Below are positions 15,501 to 28,479 of a DNA stretch of 64,000 nucleotides, in pieces. The stretch lies in the NCBI RefSeq assembly GCF_000787575.1, contig NW_012236529.1:124001-188000 (forward strand). The letters are read 5' to 3'. A model generated the notes under the pieces. The model did no database searches and had not been told where the DNA came from. It saw only the letters and a program-made list of their open reading frames with translations. Numbering within the stretch: position 1 is the first letter of the stretch; the number at the start of each line of letters is the position of its first letter. The position numbers and the translations under genes are program-made. This DNA comes from Acytostelium subglobosum LB1. Taxonomy: Eukaryota; Evosea; Eumycetozoa; Acytosteliales; Acytosteliaceae.

Positions 15501-18500
15501 GCGTATCAACCTGTTTGCGATAAGCACCTACATCATTGATCGACTGGCGCAGAGTCTCAACGACGACCCGCTCGAAGGCAACATCAAATGGCTGCATGGC
15601 GACAGCCACTTTTGCAGAATCCTCAAGACCCTGCTCGACATCCAGTCGCAGGCCATCCGCTCGCCGCACGCCATGATCACCAAGACGTTCAATCGCATCC
15701 ATCTCTTCAATAGGATCAAGACTGAGTTCAAGCTGTTTGAGCTGCTCAACTGCATGCCTCTGCTCGAGCTCATTGGAATCAAGGACTGCCACGTGTCCGT
15801 CGTCTCCAACCCCGTCGAGTCGACATACTTTGACTTTGTGGTCGATCGCCACAACAAGGACAACAAGGACGCGCTGCTCTTTTCTCAACTGGACGCAGCC
15901 GTTCGAAAGCAGTCGGACTCGATGGTGGCGTCGCTGCTTCAGCTCTGTGCCGACTCCAACTCGTCTCGCACGCGTGGTTTCCTTCGCATGTCAATGTTCC
16001 TCATCACATTCCAGCTCTATATGGAGGGCAAGCAGATGGACTTTGTCCGTAAGCTCGTTAAAGTTGGCAGCACATTCAACGAGATCACGGAGAACAACGA
16101 CTTCCATCCCTACTTTGAAAAGATCATAGACAAACGCCTCAATCCCTCTGTCCAATACCTCGACAGCATTTTGATTCAGGCCAAGGAAGGCAAGGACGGC
16201 GTCAAGTCGCCCGACACGCTCATCAACGCCCAGCTCCTTGTCAACTTTGTCGCGGCGTCCATTGGCAGTTCGAATAACAACTACCTCTACCACCTCACCC
16301 GCGACACCCACAACTTAGTAGCGGGCAAGCTGTTCCCCGCCACGGAGACACTCTTCCGTGATTGTGGCATCAAGTATCGATTGCAGGGTGAAGACACCAA
16401 CACGTATTGTATGAATGGCAACACATTGTTCAAGTACATGATTGGAGCATCCATCTGGGGCGCATTCGCCTGGACAGTCAGTCTCTTGGATGGGCCAAAC
16501 AACAAGGACTTCAAGCATCTCACCAACCAGGACACTCACTTTGCCAACTACCTCCAAGATCACACGGTCGTTGGCCTGACCGACTACGTCGGCGTGCGTT
16601 CATTCACACAAGTGTTTGAGATCAGGAACAATGAACAGGTGGCCGAGAAGCACATTGACACGGGACACTTCCTCTCGGAGCTCGTCTACAACATCTGGGA
16701 CACGGCCTACACCAAGCCCAACCCGACGATGCGCTCAGTATTCGCCTCGGACGTCGAAGTCTCACAGTATGAGGATCACCTTACATTCATGATCGAGCGA
16801 CTGCTCAAGTACTATCCAGGCATCAAACAGAAGAGGATACGCGACATCATCACACACTCGGATGAGATGGGCACGATCACCTCGATCCGAGCAGAGTGTG
16901 CGCGATCATTCAGCACGCCCTTCTACACATACGAGTTGATCCACGAGCAGCTGACCAAAAGCAACAACAAGCTGCTCCTCTTCTTCACGACCAACATCAC
17001 AAAGTTGTGTATCTCGCGCTACTTCAACACCCTGGTGCGCTTCATGCAGGCCGTGTTCAAGCACTTCACGCGTCGCCTGCCCAAGCATTTCATCAATCTC
17101 CCGTTCCTCGAATGCGTCGACTACCTGGCCAACAATCGTCACGTAGACCAGGGCACAATAGATCAGCTCAAACAGATATGGGAGAGGCTCAAGTCATCGT
17201 GGGATGTTATACTGCGCCACCTGAACATCATGGAGGGTGGCTGTCAACAGTTGCCAGACTATGAGCGTGTTCAACAGTCCATCACAGACGACATGCCCCT
17301 GGATCAATCTGCTGCACTCACACGACATTGGCGATGGTATGATCATCAATCGTATCAACAACTGGATGACCAACTACCAGGACAAGGCCATGCATCACCT
17401 CGAGCAGCTCAATGTCGACCCGGCGCTATCCAAGATCATCCAGCCGTCGATGGACGAGATGAACACGGACATTGGTGACATTGCATTTGAAGAGGACGAC
17501 AACTTCTACCTCATTGGCTCCAACTACACCTTTGAGGACTTCCAGCGGTTCATCACGCTACAGGTGTCCAAGTACCAGACGTTCTCTCGCAGTAAGTTCG
17601 CGCCCGACCTTGACCTGATCGAGATGAACCTCGCATGTCAGTTCCTTTCGGGCAAGATCCACGGCGTGCGCCAGATGACCAAGTTCATGGTGGACCTGCC
17701 CCTGCTCGACGATGACACAGAGTCTAGTGGCGTCGACAGCATCTCCAAGTTAAACGATCAGCCTCTGGTCTCGCAATCAATCAAAGACCTCACTAGGATC
17801 AGCAGCCGACTGTCGGACGGATACAAACAGGCCTTCACTGTGCAGTTGACTCGCGACTTTGAGCGAGAGTGCAGCAGACTCAGACAAGAGGAGTTGGAGT
17901 ACATCAGTCGCATCTTTACCTCACTCATTGGACGTATGATCAAGAGCAATACTATTGCCCTTCAGCTACTCAACAGCTCAATAATCGAATCATGTGCCAT
18001 GTTTGGTATCGACACGTCAGACATCCCAACATTGATGGCCAACCATCTCAACCATGCCACACTCGCCAACATCAGAGGTGTCGCTCAGATCATCGTGGAC
18101 ACCTATCTCAAGTTTGGTTACCTTTACTCGGACATCATTGACGAACCACCTGGCGCGCCCAACATTGAGGTGACCAATCACTTTGAGACATTGAAGCAAT
18201 CATTGATCAGAGAGGCCACAGAGAGCAAGGACAGCACGGCGAACTGGATTGAGTATGTGCAGGCCATCATTCAATTGCTCTCATCACTTGAGAGCAAGGT
18301 CGCACTAAGGGTCGCACAGTTTGACACACCATTGCTCCAGCACATCCAACTGCATCTGAAGGGCATCCCAGCCAGTCTTGCGCTTGCCAACGCGACATCA
18401 CTGGGCTTGATCATCTCGTTTGCCACACTGGACACATTCTCCAATGATGGATACCTGCCAATATCCTACTTCCCATTGTTCATGCGCACGATGCACGAGA

Positions 18501-20312
18501 TACTCTCCCAGCTCACGATCATCAGTGAGCAAGGCAACCGTGATGCACCACCATACCAAGAGCTGTATATCTACACCCCACCCAACCAGACACCGAGCAA
18601 GGTTGAGGCAGCGGAGCCCGACATTGTAGAGGATGCCATCTTTGACCCATCAATGCTCGCGCCTATTGAACAGCCGAGGTCCCATCTATTGGACGACGCC
18701 CCAGACCCCTCCCATGTCCCAGACATTGATCAATCGTCGTCTCAGCTCATCAGGATCCGACCAGTGGCCTACAGTCCCATTCATTGTTTGCTCGAATGGT
18801 TGCGACACGTGCCTGAGATTAGGCATCTGTCCATCGATGCCGCTCAGCATCTCGGTCCACTCTCACGCACATTTGCCCAATTCTGGGGTCTCTGCTTTAG
18901 GGAGGCGAACCAGGAGTTGGTCGTCAGCACCCTCTACAATGAGTTGATGAACTTCTCAAAGGCGGTGAAGAGTGGACACAATGCATTCATCCGACATTTT
19001 TTCAAGAGTATTGGACATTTGTTCACGGAATTTGGCGAACTCTTCGATATGTATGCCGTGTGCAAGTGCACATGTGGCACATCTCCCAAACGCAAGAAGA
19101 AGAGTTCATTCTTTGTCATTTCCAAACATGACAACAAACCTGCCACTGCTACCTTGCCAGATCGATCCAAAAAGAGGTATGTATAAGATCAATCAATCAA
19201 TCAATCAAACAATACTCTAACATGTAATCCTTATCACTTAGACCAATATGTAATTGTCCTGACATTAACATTGACGTGAAGGAGCAACCACCCTATCTCT
19301 TCATCTTCCCTGGTGAAGAGAGAGGGGTCGTCTCTTCAATCGAGCTTGGAATCGATAAATACACTCTGCACTCAGTACTCGTATGTATCAATCGCAACAC
19401 ATACTTATCAATCAATCACTTACTCACTGGTATTCCAAACACAAACAGTTCGAAGATCATGACACAAACAATGAATTGGAGAGATACAATATAATCATTC
19501 GGGATACGGATGGATCGTTTAACATTTCCTCTTCCGAAGAAATGTCCAAGCCCCAGAATCATCCCATCCTCTTGATATACTCATTGGATCAACGCGTTTC
19601 ATTATCGTCGGTCACCACCAAGTCCACGTCCACTAGTGCGACACAGGACCCTCCCTCATCCTCCAGCTATACAGTACTCAGCGATCCATCATCAGATGAT
19701 ATCTCAACGACCCTAGGGTCATCATCCCTGCAATTGCCAATTGGAGACACTCAATCATCAGCAACAGCATTATCATCATTTTCATCGAAACCGGACAAAT
19801 GGACAAATGATGATTTTTTGGATTGGGTCCTTTCACCAACATTGGTATTCAAAGATGCTGAGCTACTACATGACGTACTATTTGAGAATGATGTCAACAC
19901 ATTCAAGATTGCCTATGCTCTCACGGCGCTTGGTGGAACATTGGAGAAACTATTGCTCAAAAATGGTATTAGTCAGGATACAATAATCGAGTTCAACAGA
20001 CGTCTAGACGATCAGTATAAACGCGATTCTAAAATACCTGATCAACAAACGATCGTCAAGGATGATTTAGACCTTCGCAATAAGTTCATACAGATTGGAT
20101 TCCATACCAAATCAATCGATGGACTATTGGCATCAATGCGCGAAATGGAGATACCCAGAGTCAGTACTCTAAAGGGTTGTCTATCGGACCCCAAACACGA
20201 TGATGAAGTGAAACTATCCTCAACATACAAACAATTTATCAAATACTCTCTAGAAGACAATCATAATAATAATAATAATAATAATAACAACAATAATAAA
20301 TCAAATAATTAA
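3556..20312 (+). CDS. Giant RNF213/mysterin-like AAA+ protein with B-box and SAM-like ends
   Basis: Nine exons: 3556-4304, 4399-4800, 4877-5243, 5323-5410, 5495-6378, 6454-7022, 7083-19176, 19242-19380, 19449-20312, about 5,380 residues (human RNF213 is about 5,200). Residues about 28-62 form a B-box zinc finger (C-x2-H, C-x2-C, C-x2-C, H-x2-H), followed by Asn/Ser tracts. Three P-loops are seen: GRTGTGKS (8878), GDTGVGKT (10024) and GPPGCSKT (11407); the last two have Walker B stretches (VVFVDEF, VVFIDEA). PWLNRFEKYY (about 12,646) and GMDHIYIDS are RNF213-family hallmarks. A short Cys cluster (CKCTC, then CNC across the next intron) and a SAM-like region (about 19,795-20,010) end the protein. 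I find no RING or RZ finger, so ubiquitin ligase activity is doubtful by the RING route. Near 17,320 the frame shifts by one base with no plausible intron, probably an assembly error. Known family roles are lipid-droplet binding and defence against intracellular microbes; a role here is inference. Confidence 0.9.
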
Positions 20313-20484
20313 CGAATAACTCTGAGTATTATTTTTATTTAGTGATCCAAACTAGTATTAATTAATTATTGATTGGTCAGGTCCTTTAAGACCACAAAAC
20401 AGGTGTTTTGCAATCTTGAAACGATCGAACTTTCATTTTTCGTCATTCTCATTCATTCGCAATTTGATCATGTAATAATAATAG

Positions 20485-22519
20485 ATGAAGGATACAGATA
20501 ATTCAACGACATACTTGTCAATATCAAATGATGATGGTATTGATCAATCAACAACAACAACTGCAAATTCAATAGTTGTAGTTGATCAACATCATTTCCA
20601 AAATGAAAGTCAATCCACACAATCAGTCATTCAAACACTGCTCACACATAGTAGTAACAGTAGTAGAAGTGATCACAGCCATGCCGATGACGACGTTGAT
20701 GATGACGATGATATGACCAATCACAATAACCGAGACAACAATGAAAAGAAGCCCAACAACACAGACTCAACAAACGTCATAAAAGATGATGGCGCACTGG
20801 CAAAGCTGTCAACAACATCAACAAAGTCAGATAAATGGAAGAAGTTGACAGTATTGTTTCTCATTATCAACATTGGATTCCCATTGTACCTTGCTTACAA
20901 CACACCGACATCAATGGTGAAGTTACTCGACACTCTCTATGACATGGATGCCGAACAATTCTCAAGACTCTACTCAGTCTATGCCCTGCCAAATCTAATA
21001 ATGGTGTTCCTTGGAGGAATACTTGTCGACCTGTTTGGCGCAAACAAGTAAGTCTTCCATCCTGGAATCATTCCAGCCCCCCCACCCCACACTTGATCTA
21101 ACACACACACACACACAATCAAACAATCTAGGTGTAGCATAATATTTCAATCAATCTTATTCTCATCTGCCATATTGGCAGCTTTAAGTTCACTCAACAC
21201 CAGCTATTCTATGCTTCTATTCTCAAGAGTGTTGCTTGGTATTGGAGGCGAGACATTGTTGGTGTGTGTCAGTACATTCATTGCCCAATGGTTCTCAAGC
21301 AATGAGATGCCATTTGTAATGGGCATAGAGTCAACATGGGTACAATTCGCCAGTCTATGTATGTCATCTTCATCATCATCACCCTGGACAATAACTAACA
21401 ATATCAATCAAGTGGCATTTGGAGCATTGCCATCACTTAGAGAGGCAACTAGTATACCCTTCACTCTTTGGTTCGTGGCCTTTGTTGCCCTCACTGCCTT
21501 AGTATTGAATATTGTCTTTGTTGTATTCCAATCAAAGTTGAGATATAATAGTATGTTTGGTTATTTGTTGGAACTATTCCAGCCTCACCACTAACTCAAT
21601 CAATCAATCAATCAATTAATCAAACATAGATGACGAACAAAATAATTATAACAACTTGGAGAGCAAGGTTGAAGAGTTGGGAATTGATGATGACACTCTG
21701 CCAGAGACTGATCCAGATGCTTTTAATATCCAACAAATGGAAGTTATACAATTGAAAGATGATGATGTGGATGAGAATGCACCTATCGACGTGTCATCAA
21801 TGTCATCATTACAAAGAGTCAAACACGAGTTGTGGAAAGCAGTGTCATTGATCAAGGACATACCTCAAAAGATGTGGATACATGCTGTAATCTGTTTCTT
21901 TGGATATAGTGCATTCTATGGATTGGATATCATTGCTACGGACATGATCATCGAGAAGTATGGATACACCGATGCCAGAGCTGCCATGGTGATGGCATCG
22001 GAAACACTGTGCACCGGACTGATGGGTCCATTATTTGGATACGCCATCAAACGAACAGAGATGCGAGCCACCATCGTCGGCATTGGTATCATCATCATGG
22101 GTGTTGGAATCATCATTCTGACCTTGACCACATCCACTCCATTCCCATGGTATGTATAATTGATTGGATGATTGAATGAATGATGATGGACCATGAACTG
22201 ACCAAACTACTTTAGGGTTATAATGAGTGGATTTGGATATGGAATGATGAACAATGGACTGATGTCATCTGTGCCTTTGATAGTTGAAGAACGTATTATT
22301 GGCACGTCATATGGACTGGTTGGCACATCGTATAATGTTGGCATTGTATTGTTTCCATTGATATTGGGAGTCTGTAGAAAGACCTTTGGTAACTACAACT
22401 TTGCCATGTGGATCCTTGTACTTAGCTCCATCTTGGCCCTTGTATTCCTACTCTGGTTAAAGATGCTTGATCTGAAACAAACTGACAACTCCAAGCGATT
22501 GGATAAGAAGAGAGAATAA
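20485..22519 (+). CDS. Major facilitator superfamily transporter, MFSD1-like
   Basis: Five exons: 20485-21047, 21132-21358, 21413-21550, 21630-22149, 22216-22519, about 583 residues. The first 115 or so residues are hydrophilic and rich in Ser, Asp and Asn. Then come about twelve membrane segments in MFS style, beginning KLTVLFLIINIGFPLYLAYN, with the first-half loop GGILVDLFGANK and SRVLLGIGGETLLV resembling MFSD1-type solute carriers. The third exon boundary is easy to miss: the 54-nt intron 21359-21412 is a multiple of three and open, but it has GTATGT..CAAG ends, a TAACTAAC site and a Ser codon run that would interrupt a membrane segment; removing it gives ASLLAFGALP. A hydrophilic acidic loop (exon 4 start) separates the two halves. 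The substrate cannot be told from sequence; MFSD1 relatives are lysosomal dipeptide exporters. Confidence 0.85.
21063..21075. repeat. 13-bp palindrome TGGAATCATTCCA
   Basis: Copy 1 of a palindrome found nine times in the window, here in intron 1 of the MFS transporter gene. Confidence 0.8.
21569..21581. repeat. 13-bp palindrome TGGAACTATTCCA
   Basis: Copy 2 of the dispersed palindrome, in intron 3 of the MFS transporter gene; this is the CTA-centred form. Confidence 0.8.
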
Positions 22520-22549
22520 ATCTCATCCAGTGCATGTCTCAGTCTCCAT

Positions 22550-22615
22550 CCTTCCTTCCTTCCTCTCCACTCTCCACTCTCCATCCTTCCTTCCTTCCTT
22601 CCTTCTTCAACATCT
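22550..22615. repeat. Pyrimidine-rich (CTTC)n / CTCCA tract
   Basis: A simple repeat of CTTCC and CTCTCCA units between the 3' ends of the convergent MFS and metallothionein-like genes. Probably untranslated-region or spacer sequence. Confidence 0.7.
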
Positions 22616-22725
22616 CTCTCTCTAGTTTGTACATTGGAGCAGCAGTCTCACTACTGATTTATTGTCAGAGGGTGATGCCCACTGCACCATTGAGTTGGAT
22701 TGTCAAAGGGGGCGGTAGCAAGCAT

Positions 22726-22929
22726 TTACTTTGAGCACTTGCATGGGTCACACTTGCAGGAGGTACACTTGCAGTCTGAGGTGGCCTTTGGTTGTGTGTC
22801 AGCCTGACCGCACTTGCAGTCTACGCACTTACATGAGTCTCCACATTTGCATTCGTGAGCCTATAACATTGTTGTGTGTTAATAAATATCAATCTTATAA
22901 ATGAATGAATGAATGAATACACATACCAT
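22726..22929 (-). CDS. Metallothionein-like Cys-rich peptide (45 aa)
   Basis: Two exons: 22929-22927, which is only the ATG, and 22860-22726, joined across a 66-nt GTATGT..TATAG intron. The peptide has 45 residues with 12 cysteines in two matching clusters of six: CKCGDSCKCVDCKC, a 12-residue Cys-free spacer (begins GQADTQP), then CKCTSCKCDPCKC. All cysteines sit in C-x-C pairs, there is no aromatic residue, and His is near the N-terminus; this is the signature of a metallothionein binding Cu(I), Zn(II) or Cd(II) in thiolate clusters. The frame ends in TAA at 22726. The gene is too short and too split for ordinary gene finding. It shares a 494-nt promoter gap with the glutathione-dependent formaldehyde dehydrogenase, which may or may not reflect common stress control (inference). 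Metal specificity is unknown. Confidence 0.88.
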
Positions 22930-24897
<1,968 letters not shown>

Positions 24898-25007
24898 TGC
24901 GTTGCCACATGTGGCCGTTCATCACGCGAATCAGCTTGGTACTTATAAAGCAGGAGGAGTTTATTTGAATGAATGAATGGAATGGAATGTATGAATGAAT
25001 GATAGTG

Positions 25008-25796
25008 TTAGTCTGGCTCGACATGAGGCACAACTTGGGCTATCAAGGATCGAACACTGGAGGATGATCGGTTCATGACCAGAGGAACAACAATGTTGCC
25101 GTTACTATTGTAGATGGATGCGAGAGGCATCCGGGAGGAGGATACAGCCTGCTTGACGAACGTCCGCAGATAATCCACTTGTTGGCGCATCAATCCATTC
25201 TCCCTGGTCAGCAGCTCAATCCTTGATTCCGCCGAATCGTTTGATGTCTGCAACGTGCTAGCCTTCAACTCTAGCGTGCCAATGTACTCCTTCTGGCGTT
25301 GACGGAACAATTGGGCCGCCTCCCTATTCTTGATCAATCTCTTTTGTTTAACATTGGGCATTGATTGGACATGTTGGTCTTGATCATGGTCATCGTCAAG
25401 GTCATCGTCGTGGTCATGGTCATGGTCAATGTGTGGAGATGATGATGAAGTGTGAGGCGAAGAAGACCCGTGTGAGGAGAAGTAGGTCTCCGAGTCATCA
25501 TCGGTCATATGTTGATCAGTGTCGTCATCTTCACTGTCATCATAGTGGTCACTTGGCGGAGAATGATGATGGACTATCTTCTTTCTCCCTCGATTGGTAG
25601 AGATTGGAGTATTATCTTTCTTTGCTCTCGTTGATAATTGTATTTGTATACCCAACTCTGATAGTTTATCCTTTTGTTTTATATACTTCCTAGTAGGTAT
25701 CCTACTAGTTGTTGTTGAAGTAGTAGTATGTATAACATTAATATTGTTATTATTATTATTATTATTATTCTTTGCAGACTTTGATCGTTTACTCAT
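25008..25796 (-). CDS. bZIP transcription factor
   Basis: Single exon, 262 residues. A basic region with the N-x7-R signature (NREAAQLFRQRQK, about residues 156-168) is followed by a leucine zipper of about five heptads (L at TLELKAST, IELLTREN, MRQQVDYL). The N-terminus carries a poly-Asn run, a Ser/Thr-rich segment, and an Asp/His-rich stretch (repeats of DHD and DDD) that may be an acidic activation domain. It should bind DNA as a dimer in the nucleus. Target sites and upstream signal cannot be read from the sequence. It ends 110 nt after the convergent adh5 gene. Confidence 0.92.
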   Translation of the reverse strand: MSKRSKSAKNNNNNNNNNINVIHTTTSTTTSRIPTRKYIKQKDKLSELGIQIQLSTRAKKDNTPISTNRGRKKIVHHHSPPSDHYDDSEDDDTDQHMTDDDSETYFSSHGSSSPHTSSSSPHIDHDHDHDDDLDDDHDQDQHVQSMPNVKQKRLIKNREAAQLFRQRQKEYIGTLELKASTLQTSNDSAESRIELLTRENGLMRQQVDYLRTFVKQAVSSSRMPLASIYNSNGNIVVPLVMNRSSSSVRSLIAQVVPHVEPD

Positions 25797-26726
25797 TATT
25801 GTTTCATTGGGGCATCATATGATAAGCAACAATTGAAATTGAATTGACGAACCTGGTCATATGATGACGACCTAGGTCGTCTATATATAATATTATTAAT
25901 AAACTAATGTAACTTTTTCTCTGCCATGTCATCATCGTAATTGATATAATTGTTGAGTTGCCCAGGCTTAACTTGAGTTTGTGGACTTGGAAATAATTTG
26001 AGCAACATCATCTTTGTGTCACAAACACTTTGTGTGGGTTTGATAGATTGACTTTGAGGGTTGTGAGTTAGATGGTTAGTGATTGACCTACACAAGTTTG
26101 TGTCAGTCGGTCCTTTAGGATGATGATCAGATGTTCCCCATTAATTAATAAGATAGATATTATCAATACTACCCAATATTACACGTCATAACATGTCCTC
26201 TTTTGAAGTGACTTGACAACATTCACTTTTTTTTGTAGTACGATCATTCAACCAATCAATCATTCAATCATTCAATCAATCATGTAATCATTAATTCATT
26301 CATTTATTCATTGATGACCAATGATGGTCATTGATTACACATGTAAGTAACTTGTGACTTTGGGCATAGCATCATGTAAGTACAATTACTCGTCTACTGT
26401 TTTGAGATATTTTGTTAATGTGATTGGTAGTCAAGAGTTGTGGGTCCCAACCCTGAAGAAACCCAAAAAAAGACTAGCTTGGTATCCAAAAGTCCCTGGT
26501 TTGGTGTGATGAACACACAAAGACATTAAAATAATTAAATTATTGATCTTAGAGGTAAGATGATGTTTGCTGAGGTTCACTTGGTGTTGTGTCCACCCCT
26601 TTACTCTTCGCACACATTCAATTCATTCATTCATTTATTCATTCATTCGTACATACTTACATTATAAACAATTATACTTATACTTATACATATTAATTTA
26701 TTTACTATTCAAACATATATAAAGCA
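25797..26726. promoter_or_regulatory. Divergent intergenic region, bZIP / malate dehydrogenase
   Basis: A 930-nt AT-rich gap with promoters on both sides. It contains (CAAT/TCAT)n tetranucleotide runs at about 26,250-26,310 and 26,620-26,650 and T-rich tracts. No gene or structured RNA could be supported. Confidence 0.5.
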
Positions 26727-27995
26727 ATGGTACGATTGATAGCGATTAGTTGATGGATGGATTGATGGATGGATTGTTTGACTTTGCTTTGACCAACTTG
26801 AAACTGACCCAATGATCTCAATCAATCAATCAATCAACAAACAATCAAACATCAAACAATCAAACAATCAAACTCAAAACTTTAAATAGAGCAATCAAAG
26901 TGATGTTGTCAATGTTGTTGTGTCTGGCGCTGCCGGACAGATTGGATACTCTTTGGTGTTCAATATTGTAAGAGGTGATATGTTTGGCATCGATCAAAAG
27001 GTGCGTGTCGTACTGCTTGATATTGCTCCAATGATGGATTCACTCAAGGGTCTGATTCTAGAGATAGAGGATGGTTGCTTCCCATTGGTCAGCGAGGTGA
27101 TTGCCACATCTGATCCAAAGGAGGCCTTCACCAACATTGACTATGCCATCCTTGTTGGTGGTATGCCTCGTAAGGAGGGTATGGAGCGTGTCGATCTGCT
27201 TCGTGCCAACGCTGCAATCTTCAAAGTTCAAGGAAAGGCTATCAATGACTATGCCAAGAAGACTGTCAAGGTATGATGATGGTGTTGATGATCATGGTCA
27301 TGTGTCTGAAGCACAGAGGTTCACTAACACCCACTCCTTCTCCCCTCTCTCATGTCTCCATTCATTAGGTCCTTGTTGTCGCCAATCCAGCCAATACCAA
27401 TGCCTTTATAGCACTTGCAAACGCTCCAAACATCCCACCAGAGAACTTCTCATGTTTGACTAGATTGGACCATAACCGTGCCAAGGCCCAGATCGCTGCC
27501 AAGGCTGGCGTCTCTGTCAAGGACGTCCACAATGTCATTGTTTGGGGCAATCACTCGCTGACCATCTATCCAGACACTCGCTACGGCTACATCAACCTGC
27601 CCAGTGGCAAGTCGACCGTTGCTAGCGTCATCAAGAACGATCAATGGCTGACAAACGACTTTGTCTCCACCGTACAGAAGCGTGGTGCCGCCGTCATTGC
27701 CGCACGCAAGCTCTCATCGGCTGCCAGTGCAGCCAAGGCCATCACGGACCACATGCGCGACTGGGCACTCGGCACACCCGAGGGCGAGTACGTTTCGATG
27801 GGTGTCTACTCGGACGGCTCATACAACGTTCCCGCTGGCGTCATCTTCTCGTTCCCCGTCACCATCAAGAACGGCGTATACTCAATCGTTCCCGGCCTGC
27901 CCATTGATCAAATCACACGCGACAGAATCGACCTCACTGCCAAGGAGCTGGTCGAAGAGAAGGACATGGCTGTCAAGATCCTCGCTGAGAACTAA
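26727..27995 (+). CDS. mdh: Malate dehydrogenase, cytosolic type
   Basis: Three exons: 26727-26729 (ATG only), 26890-27270, 27369-27995; 336 residues. NAD-dependent interconversion of malate and oxaloacetate. The N-terminus reads [21 protein letters not shown], giving the Rossmann GAAGQIGY loop at about residues 15-22. [18 protein letters not shown] carries the substrate-binding arginines, NPANTNA is the NAD-binding loop, and [11 protein letters not shown] plus VWGNHS contain the Asp-His catalytic pair and a substrate arginine. There is no mitochondrial leader, so it is a cytosolic isoform. The first coding exon is only the start codon, as in the metallothionein-like gene. Alternative starts within exon 2 would remove the beginning of the nucleotide-binding fold, so the split start is preferred. 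Confidence 0.95.
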
Positions 27996-28479
27996 TCAAT
28001 GTCCTCGTCTCGTCTTCCTTACTTCCCCTTTATCCCCTACATGTAGTTATAATATCTTCAACTCAAACTCAAACTCCAACTTCACAAACAATCAATCAAT
28101 CAATCAGTTAGTCAACAAGTCAACCAGACAATCATATTTCATTCCACAACAATACTTTCCTTAATTGGTTGAATTGAATAAATGTAGTGTATAATATATA
28201 TGATTATGATTTTAACCTTTATTCATTCAGATAAGGCCGGCCCAAGCCCAATCAGATCACCCACAACCCACAATCCTCCACCATTTCACACCTCAACCCC
28301 AGGGTTCGACCACTTTGTTCCCCAAGCTTCACACTCTCTGTTGAACTCCAAACAAAACACAACCTCCAACACACTCAACAACAACGATCTTTATCACCTT
28401 TGTTCATCACATTATTATTGTTGTTGGCTTGTATAACAACACATACAATGACATTTAATATATAACTAGTCGTGAAATA
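27996..28479. other. Intergenic region downstream of mdh
   Basis: Holds the mdh 3' untranslated region, with AATAAA-like sequence near 28,176, and the promoter of the next gene. Between 28,240 and 28,330 the sequence is unusually C-rich (accctcaacccc, cccacaaccc) for a dictyostelid spacer. No gene seen. Confidence 0.5.
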
